DNA of 64,000 nucleotides from Cryptomeria japonica (Eukaryota > Streptophyta > Pinopsida > Cupressales > Cupressaceae), in assembly GCF_030272615.1 (NCBI RefSeq), contig NC_081412.1, forward strand, positions 101,867,796 through 101,931,795, given 5' to 3'. This document shows positions 56,468 to 64,000 of the stretch, piece by piece. How positions within the stretch are numbered: the first letter of the stretch is position 1; each line of letters starts with the position of its first letter. Made by a program: the position numbers and the translations under genes. A model generated the notes under the pieces. The model saw only the letters and a list, made by a program, of their open reading frames with translations, ran no database searches and was not told the DNA's origin.

Positions 56468-57433
56468 TCAGTGTCCTCTGTAATGATTGTCTTTCTGTCT
56501 GTCATCTCGATAATCTCTCTCTTCAGTAGATTCTTTGTCAGGATAGTTAGAAGCCATATGTCCTATTTTATCACAATTGAAACATTTCAAAGGTAGTTTT
56601 CCTTTATACTTACCTTTGCCTCTTGGTAACCTTCTGGCTAATAGTGCTTCAAACTCTTCCTGCTTTCTAATTTCCTCATACATTTTGAGTACTTCTTTCA
56701 TGTTCTTACAAAATCTTTCACTTGCTCCACTGTGATCTCCTTCAGAGTACTTATACTTTCTTTCATTGTAATCATTAGATTCATCAAGATGAAAAGAACT
56801 AAATGCATATTCAACTTTATTTACCGAAGATCCATTGTTATCAAAGTTACTTAACTCAAATGCATGTAGCTTACCAATAGTAGCATCTAAAGAAACTGGC
56901 ATATTAGGTATAGACCTCAATTCATTGATTGCAAAGACTTTGATTGCATAAGCTGGTAGAAGGATTCTTAACAACTTACTTGTTATATCCTTTTCTTCAA
57001 TAGTTCCACCTACTCCTTTGATTTGATTGACAATCTCCTTTAGTCTTGTATTGTACTGAGTTATGTTCTCACCTTCATTCATCCTCATAGATTCAAGTTG
57101 TCCTCTTAGACTATCTACTTTTTCTCTTTGAACATGTTCATCTCCTCCATATATTGATATGAGCTTATCCCACATAGCCTATGCATCATTATAGCCTTCT
57201 AGATCATTAAACTTTGAGTCGGTCAATGCAGATGTTATTTCAATCATTGCTTGGATATGTTCTTGCTTTGCCTTTATCTCTTCCATTGTTAATGGATAGG
57301 TGCTCAATGTGATGAAATCATTCTCTAGATAATATACAACATATTCTCCAACTCCTGATAGGTGCAGCTTCATCCTTTTCTGCCATGTAGAGAAACTTGA
57401 CTTGTTCAGCTTCGGTGCATCCCTCTTATACAT
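56468..57433 (-). pseudogene. gag: Copia gag (Cop6)
   Basis: ATG 57433 (MYKRDAPKLNKSSFSTWQKRMK) opens 84 codons to a TAG, then 235 codons. Capsid-like features are YGGDEHVQREKVDSLRGQLE and NITQYNTRLKEIV. The zinc knuckle is CFNCDKIGHMASNY, with the last cysteine changed to tyrosine as in Cop5. The family is close to Cop5. Confidence 0.87.
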
Positions 57434-57483
57434 CTTTGGATCTTTGCCTCAAGTACCTTTAAACTTTTCTTCCAGAGTCCAAA

Positions 57484-57495
57484 GCTCTAATACCA
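57484..57495 (-). other. Primer binding site of Cop6
   Basis: Minus strand TGGTATTAGAGC, one base different from the standard tRNA-Met site; two bases from the LTR. Confidence 0.88.
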
Positions 57496-57497
57496 AT

Positions 57498-59030
57498 TGA
57501 TAGTTGTGATACTTAATGTAAGTACAGATCCAATAGCCAACAAGATGGGGGGGGGGGGTGAATCATACAAACTTAATCTTCTATAAAAACATCAGATTCA
57601 ACCTCGGTAACATATACTTCAGTAATATAACCAAAACTTCTAAACATGCAAACTCAAAAGCATATAAACATCATAAATCTCATAACACCAAATTTAACAT
57701 GGAAACCCAAATAGGGAAAAACCACTTTGGTATTTTGGACCCACTAAGAAATATACTCTTCTAGAGTATGCTCGGTTTAAAGAAAATCTTGTTAAAGATT
57801 ACAAACACATTGCTAAATGTGACCTAGTTAAGGGATTTCCCTCAGATCTGTTAGGATCTTCACCTTGTTAGAAGTGACCTTGTTAAAGGATTTCAAACAC
57901 TCAATCAGAATGTCACCTTGCTAGAGGGTTTTACAAATAAGACTGTTAAGTCCACTCGGTTAAGAGATTTTCTGTCACTTTCACAAAATAATAGTAATAA
58001 AAATCTATCTGCAACTTCACATCTAAAATGCTAAAGCAGATTCTTATTTGCTCAATACAATCTAGACATAGAACTAATCTTGTCCATCTGCTGGGCTTCT
58101 ATACTCTGTTATTCAAACAGGTCTTCAAGCTTCTGTGCTCGGTAATCATTATGTAGCATCCCTATGCATACATTTGCCCGCATGCATTGTTTATCAATAG
58201 TTCCCTATTTATAAACAATTAGCTAACCGCTTAATCTTCTTGATCACATTTCCCATGATCAATCATAGCCATCAGATCTTAAAACTTTGACCAGGTTCAA
58301 TGCATCCTTCGATCTGAAAACATTTTACCCTGCCTTGGAACTTGCATACATTTCTTGGAACTTGTGCTAGGGTATTGCGGTTCAATCTAAGTTGTAGATC
58401 TTCATGTCAATTTTCCTTAGCCATAGATTCATTAACAAACTTCATGCATGTCATACCAATTATTTAATCAGTTCCAGCTCATCAGCTTCCTTCATTAAAT
58501 AAGGCATGTAACCATTTAATGTATTCCATGATAGCTCATTTACAACTCATTAACAACTTGGTAATAACTCGGTAAATACTAAACTTCACTCGGTAGACAT
58601 TCTGCCTTCATTAACCGATAGCAATAACCTTAGGGTTTACCGACTAGGTTCTTTGCTCGATAACATAGTATAGTATTAACCTTACAATTTACAACATATG
58701 TATAATGTTAAAACAATCTAAACATCATGATCTTATCATTGTCTAACTCGGTAATAGTTACCCATTGGATACCTTATTCATCCCCTTATTCATCATATTC
58801 TTTTTGTGTCTTTTACCGACATCTTTATATTCTTCAAATCATACTTCTCAAGATATGGCAACATCATACTGAATTAGAAAATCAATTTCTTAACATTAAT
58901 GACAAAATAATAATATCAAGACAGTAAACATCCTTAATTAGTTATATCTATAATCATCAACAACCTTCTTAATATCCTTATTGAAATGCCAACAATCTCC
59001 CATTGTCTATTATAATACCAAATGCCAACA
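57498..59030 (-). repeat. 5' LTR of Cop6
   Basis: 1533 bp, matching 51522-53074 with scattered differences and a short deletion near 58645. The G-run of the shared box is expanded here (57546-57558). Confidence 0.92.
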
Positions 59031-59035
59031 TCTTG

Positions 59036-60015
59036 ATCCTTGGGATGACTAGAGAGCTGTGCATAGAGACCTATTTATGACTCAGCCTCTCATTAGCAGA
59101 TCAGTGACAGTGGTCAAGCGGTTTGTAGTTACTCGAGTGATGAGGCAGTATGGTAGACCTCAAGGGATCTCGCGGGAGTTTACTACATACGCGTGTTATG
59201 CAGATGAGGAGAGGTGGGGATGGGCGTTGAGGCTATCGTACACCCTAGGCATGCAGGAGCTGACTAGATTACAGTGGCTGAGGTGGGATTACATGGATGA
59301 AATTGCAGATGCAGGGGTATTGCCCTAGTACAGGGATTGGTTCCAGCAGCATCCATTCCCTAGATTCATAGATCCGGTGGAGCAGGCACCTCTGATACAT
59401 GAGGTTGACGATGATGCCCCTACACAGGCATAGGGACAAGGACACAGGAAGGGACAGAGAGTCGAGGCTCTGAGGTGGCAATCTTGGCACTAGTAGCAGT
59501 AGAGAGGAGAGGGTGGATCCCTAGGGGCTATTGGTGTGAGGTTGAGTGGAGGGACGGTACCAGAGGGTGGAGGTGAGGAGGAGAGAGTAGCTCCCAAGTA
59601 GGTGAGAGAAAGGAGAGATGAGCAGGGGGAGTTAGAGGTGGAGATGGAGGTGGCGATGGAGGCAGAGAGCCTACGAGGGAGTAGGGGGCGGATGTTGGTG
59701 AAGTGAGACCGATAGCTGGTGGACCTTAGAATAGAGAGAGATAGTTAGTTGGTTGAGGTCAGAGCTGAGCGTGATCATCAGGTAACAGAGATGAGGGCAA
59801 AGTGAGACACTTTTCAGCAGGAGGTCTTACACCAGACTAGTCGGGTAGCTTATTACATTGCGGCTTATACTATAGAAGTTCCTATAGCGCAGTAGGTTGT
59901 ACCCTACTCATCGTACATGGCATGGTCTGAGAGAGCTCGGGCACCTCGTTAGGACCCTAGTTAGCAGGCTCCACCTCCTCCACCACCTAGCGATGAAGGA
60001 GAGGCTGAGAGCTAG
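59036..60015 (+). pseudogene. PMD gene exon 2, second part (Tat-2)
   Basis: Continues the PMD gene after Cop6: DLFMTQPLISRSVTVVKRF, MRQYGRPQGISREF and LQWLRWDYMDEIADAGVLP (open 59059-59328). YRDWFQQHPFPRFIDP, an acidic stretch (EVDDDAPTQ), a Gly/Glu/Arg-rich region (59450-59700) and the end APPPPPPSDEGEAES with TAG 60013-60015 follow. Stops occur in the low-complexity part. The C-terminal Pro/Asp/Glu tail matches the Tat-1 copy. Confidence 0.8.
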
Positions 60016-61619
60016 ATTGTTTTATAGCTCTTACGTTTTTTTGTAGCTGATACGATTCTTGCTCCGATGGGAGATTGTATATGATAGTTATATCACTTGT
60101 ACTATGAGATATTGATGATTATATATACGAGATATTGATTTGATTTCATTGTACTTGTGTTGATTGATTTATAAGATGTTGTTCTATATGCTTTATTCTA
60201 TATGTATGCATATCTTTTCAGTATGGATTTAATGCAAATGAATATGGATGTTTATTTTTGTTTTTTTCATATGCAAATAAAATGAATAAAAATAAGTAAT
60301 GAGTAATGCAAAAAAAATTATTTTTCTATGCAATAATATGAATGCAAATGAATGTATGAATTATTATAAGATGCTTATGTATGTAGCTAGCATCTCAATA
60401 CACAAGTACTTGATCGGAGAAATGATGAAACAGAGACCACTTAGCTGAGAAATGATGATACCTCCAACTCTCATTCAAAAGATAAAGAGATCATTGTTAT
60501 CATACCGAAATCACTAAAAATTCACAAAATGCAAAATGAAATGCAAAATGAGATGCAACCTAAACCTAGTCACTGGATTTGAAATGCTTAAGTTTCGTTA
60601 CTGAGCGTTAACAAACATAGCAGGCATATTAGAGTTCCTTTCTTTTCATGTGTAATATTAATTATCTTATCCGCAATGACCCTTTTTTTCGTTCATATCC
60701 TTGGACAGATTTTGCAGGGACCCGGATTGCATGATAAAGAAATTCCCTCAAAACAGAAAAAGAAATGATGTGAACCTCCCTGTAGCATACAAATAAGTGG
60801 AGTCGAGGTATGTGTGGTGATTTCATCTTAATGTGAAGGCACTTATCACAGACACCCACCTGATTAGATGTTTCTAGATCATCAGAATCATTCCTACAGG
60901 CAGAAAACAAAGAAAATATTATGCCTCCAATCCTTGCTCCTCTTAGTCAAGATAGACTTCCTCGAGTTACTCAAAGGGATAATAATCAAAAACTAATATA
61001 AAAGACATCACACAAAGAAAATTTTCATGCATATCTCAAACTGTTTATTGGTTGTTTTCAGTAATTTTGTTTTGCTTGTGTACTCAGTGTGATAAAACTC
61101 TTTAGTAGTCAAGAGACAGGTGACTAACTCGGAAAGGATGACTAGGTTTCACTAATGTAAAGTTGACTTAGTTGATACTTCTTAGGAAACGTAAATTGCT
61201 CAATCGATTACCCTTAGACTAGGACATTAATCAGTTTCAAGCCATGAGGGTTCCAATGAACCAGGATGTCACAAAACTGACTAAAATATGTACAAGCAAA
61301 AGCAATTATGCATAAAAGCGGGAAATGCCAATGTTGCATTGATAGATGTAGTGCTCGAGTACAAGAGGCGCCTGTTTGCTAGGTTTTCACCTGCTTGGCA
61401 AAGATCTTCTTTTCTTTTTACCAAGGTGCCTGTTTACCAGGTTTTCACCAAGGCATTTTCTCTCTTTTTCTTTTCTTTTTTTTTATTTTTCTTTCTTTTT
61501 TATTTTCTTTTTATTTTTCTTTTTCTCTTGTTTTTTCAAAACTTTTTTAGGATTTTTAGGATTTTTTTCTCAGGACATTTTTTAGCTGTACAGGTTGTCA
61601 GAGCAAAGAATGCTAAGTA
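60016..61619 (-). other. Tat-2 spacer between PMD gene and pol
   Basis: Reverse complement of the Tat-1 spacer 43651-45185. The paired GTGAAAACCTGG units are near 61380-61460 (minus strand). A T-rich pyrimidine run at 61460-61560 is expanded relative to Tat-1 and creates meaningless Phe/Leu-rich frames. No gene. Confidence 0.65.
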
Positions 61620-62920
61620 AAAAATTTCTTTAGATGGATGGTGTTAATCGATTCATGGAGTTGTTCTCCTTCCTATGTTGAGAGATGATAGGCACTAGAG
61701 CCAAAGACTGCAGTGACGATGTAGGGACCCAGCCAGTTGGGTTCAAACTTCCCTTTATTGTCTCAAAACTATTGATTTTTAGGATTTTCTCTCAGAACTA
61801 GGTCACCAACATGAAATTCATTCTTGTTGTCGAACCTTCTTATTATATTCTCTAGACATTCTCTTTTGATACACTCTCTGATGATCAAACGCCACTTTCT
61901 GATGTTCATTTAGCAACTCGAGTTCTTACAATTTAGATATTTTATAGTCTTCATCAGTAACAAGACCTTGCAAAGAAACTCATAGAGATGGTATTTCCAC
62001 TTCAATAGGTAATACTGCTTCGGACCCATACACCAAAGAAAAAGGTTTAGCCCCAAAAGGTGTTCTAATACTTGTTCTATAAGCCCATAATGCAGGATTG
62101 AGCTGCAGATGCCAATCCTTCCTAGATTTTTTTATTGTTCTATGTAAGATACTCAACAGGTTTTTGTTAGATGCCTCAGCTTGTCCATTACCTTGAGGGT
62201 AATATATGGATGACAAGTTTTGTTTGATTTTGAATTTCTCACAGAGCTTGTCTAGATCTTTATGCTTGAATTGTCCACCATTGTTAGTCACGATGGATGA
62301 AGGTATCCCATACCTACAAATGATAAAGTTAAGGATGAACAGATCTACTTGTTTACTGGTTGCTTTTATGAGCAGAACTGCTTCTACCCACTTAGTGAAA
62401 TACTCAGTGGTAGTTATGATAAAGTTGTGTCCATTGGATGATGTAGGATATATTTGACCAATGAGATCAAATGCCCATTGTTGAAAAGGCCAATGTGTAA
62501 TGAAGGGTATGAGATCCCTTCCTGGAGCATGTATGATATTTTCATGTAGCTGACACTTCTCACAAGTTTTAGAAAACTTTATAGCATCCTTCTCAATGTC
62601 TGGCCAATAGTAGCCAACCCGTAGTAGTTTCTGAGCTAAAGTAAGACCATTCGAATGAGATCCATAAATACCTTCATGGACTTTTGATAATGCACATTTA
62701 GACTCTTTAGTTTCTAGACACCTAAGAAATGTACTATCCAAACCTCACCTCAATAAATTGTTAGCAATGATGACGTATCGTGAAGTGTTTTGGGTTAGGT
62801 TCCTTTTCTCATTACGAGTAAAATTTTTTGGGATGATTTGGTCTCGTAGATAAGAGTAAATATGGTTGTAGCGAGATGAGTCATGTCCAATAATAAAACT
62901 GACCATATGGGACTCAAGAG
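61620..62920 (-). pseudogene. pol: Tat-2 pol: integrase
   Basis: 253 open codons (61980-62741) carry HEGIYGSHSNGLTLAQ, CEKCQLH, FDLIGQIYP, FTKWVEAVL, VTNNGGQF and YYPQGNGQAEASNK. The second catalytic aspartate is asparagine (62283-62285; Tat-1 has TDNGG). The C-terminal part continues with stops to about 61620 (RVYQKRMSREYNKKVRQ). To the right the alignment with Tat-1 holds up to 62920, where another element begins. RT and gag are outside the window or lost. Confidence 0.87.
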
Positions 62921-64000
62921 TGTTGGAAATAGGTGCCTCTAATTAACTTGACTTGTGTTTAGACTAATCAAAGTAACCTATCCCAATGGAACAGCTATCG
63001 GTGTGACTCTTGCTGATGGGTCGATGGAACCCTCTTCTTGTGGTCGGCTATCGAGTGAGCAAGTTTGAGATGATCCAATGGCTATCACTATACCACGACG
63101 GGAAGATGATCAAAATTTATTGGTGACAAATCATGTGCAAAAAGAAGTGAGTTAAAGACCGAGTAGATCATGGTTGATCCAACGATGGTTTCTAGGTCGT
63201 GATGGGAAACTTCTAGATAGAATATGCATCATGACCTAGGGACAAAGAAGAGCTTCATTCCAGGTGGCAAGATAGTGACTTTGGAGCCAATCAGGGAGTG
63301 ACACGTAGCATAAGTGAGCGGCCCAGGTGAGATAATGGTCATCCAAATCAAGAAGATCCAATGACAGATCTGAGGAAGATCAACAATGGAGTAAAATTAT
63401 GGCACTATCAGTGCCTGTCATTGTACAGAGGTTGTCAGGTGCCCAAAATGTTATCTCTTGCGACATGGGTACCAAGTGGTGGGACTCGGAAGGAGAGTGG
63501 CTAAGGTCAGTTAAAGGTTGAGCAGATCACAGATGATCAGACGGTGATCACAGAAGATCCGACTATGGTCGCTAGGTCACAATGGAAAATTGCTCGTTAG
63601 ACTTTTCATCATGACCCAACGACAAAGAAGAGCTTCATTTTGGTGGTGAGTCTATGGCAGACTAGCAAAGATGCGAGCTAGAGATTGAGCAAGTGGAGTA
63701 GAGATCGACTATAGGTGTGCGCTTGAACCAGAGTCCAAAAGATAAACACTTGGACATTAAAGATAGTCTTGTCAGTGTATATGAATACGAACTGACCTGA
63801 CTTCCTAGTGCATGTGGGATATTGTGTTTCTCATGAATGCAGACCAACGTAGATGGTTAGACTTCAAACTATTAGTACGGTTGCTTAGATGAACTATTGG
63901 CAATCTTATATATGAAGCCATTGGATAACTATGGTGAATAGTAACTAATAGTGTGAGTCGATTGTAGTGTCCAATTCATGAGAATCTGAGAATGAATACC
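62921..64000. other. Unclassified repeat, probably the start of another LTR
   Basis: A sharp break in Tat-2 homology at 62920 is followed by TGTTGGAAATAGGTGCC, a plausible LTR start. No coding domain. Two imperfect repeats of about 150 bp lie at about 63140-63290 and 63500-63655, sharing GACAAAGAAGAGCTTCATT. The strand and end are unknown because it leaves the window. Confidence 0.4.

Larger units (their letters stand above)
51522..59030 (-). mobile_element. Cop6: full-length minus-strand copia element inside the PMD gene
   Basis: LTRs 51522-53074 and 57498-59030, polypurine tract, gag-pol and primer site are present. The target duplication TCTTG is perfect (51517-51521 and 59031-59035). Its pol lacks the RT catalytic box. 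Confidence 0.93.

Noticed and set aside
61288-61620. Phe-rich open frames resembling membrane segments
   Set aside because: They come from a T-rich run in the Tat-2 spacer; the Tat-1 counterpart has no such frame.

Overview
This window is plant nuclear DNA made almost entirely of nested LTR retrotransposons. I see no host gene outside the elements, and no rRNA, tRNA gene, CRISPR array or bacterial operon. Ty1/copia polyproteins with tRNA-Met primer sites, a chromodomain Ty3/gypsy element, Tat/Ogre-type gypsy elements with a second RNase H, and a plant mobile domain (PMD) gene all point to a land plant with a large, methylated, repeat-rich genome. A conifer or other gymnosperm would fit, but that is inference. 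Labels used below: Cop1 to Cop6 (copia), Chromo1 (chromovirus), Tat-1 and Tat-2.

Layout. 1-2395: 5' end of minus-strand Cop1 (gag start, a 1.6 kb leader with a GC-rich island, PBS, LTR), inserted in Chromo1. 2396-3902: integrase and chromodomain remnant of Chromo1. 4878-5720: solo copia LTR. 5941-8979: Cop2 (plus), cut off inside integrase by minus-strand Cop3. Cop3 (8980-22958) is itself split by Cop4 (10208-17790), a complete pol-less element with a perfect 5-bp target duplication GGAGC. 22959-23353: another copia integrase fragment.

23354-62920 is dominated by two Tat-type elements in opposite orientation. Tat-1 (plus) runs from its 5' LTR (25103-26245) through gag, protease, RT, two RNases H and integrase to its 3' LTR (48745-49874). 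It is interrupted by Cop5 (30563-38009, TSD CACCT). Tat-2 (minus) is seen as an LTR at 23354-24574 and an internal part at 49875-62920, interrupted by Cop6 (51522-59030, TSD TCTTG). A simple reading is that Tat-1 landed inside Tat-2. Near the left end their termini form a 2.9 kb palindrome with a 12-nt loop.

The most interesting content is in the 3' parts of both Tat elements. Each carries, antisense to gag-pol, a PMD gene with a TATA box, a short first exon, a GT-AG intron of about 460 nt and a long second exon. The layout is the same in both copies although the reading frames are decayed. Second in interest is Cop4, which has a zinc-knuckle gag and a large unrecognised second ORF with a lysine/glutamate repeat, and no pol.

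Every polyprotein here is broken by stops, frameshifts, deletions or catalytic substitutions, so nothing in the window looks autonomous. 62921-64000 starts like another LTR of a family I do not recognise.
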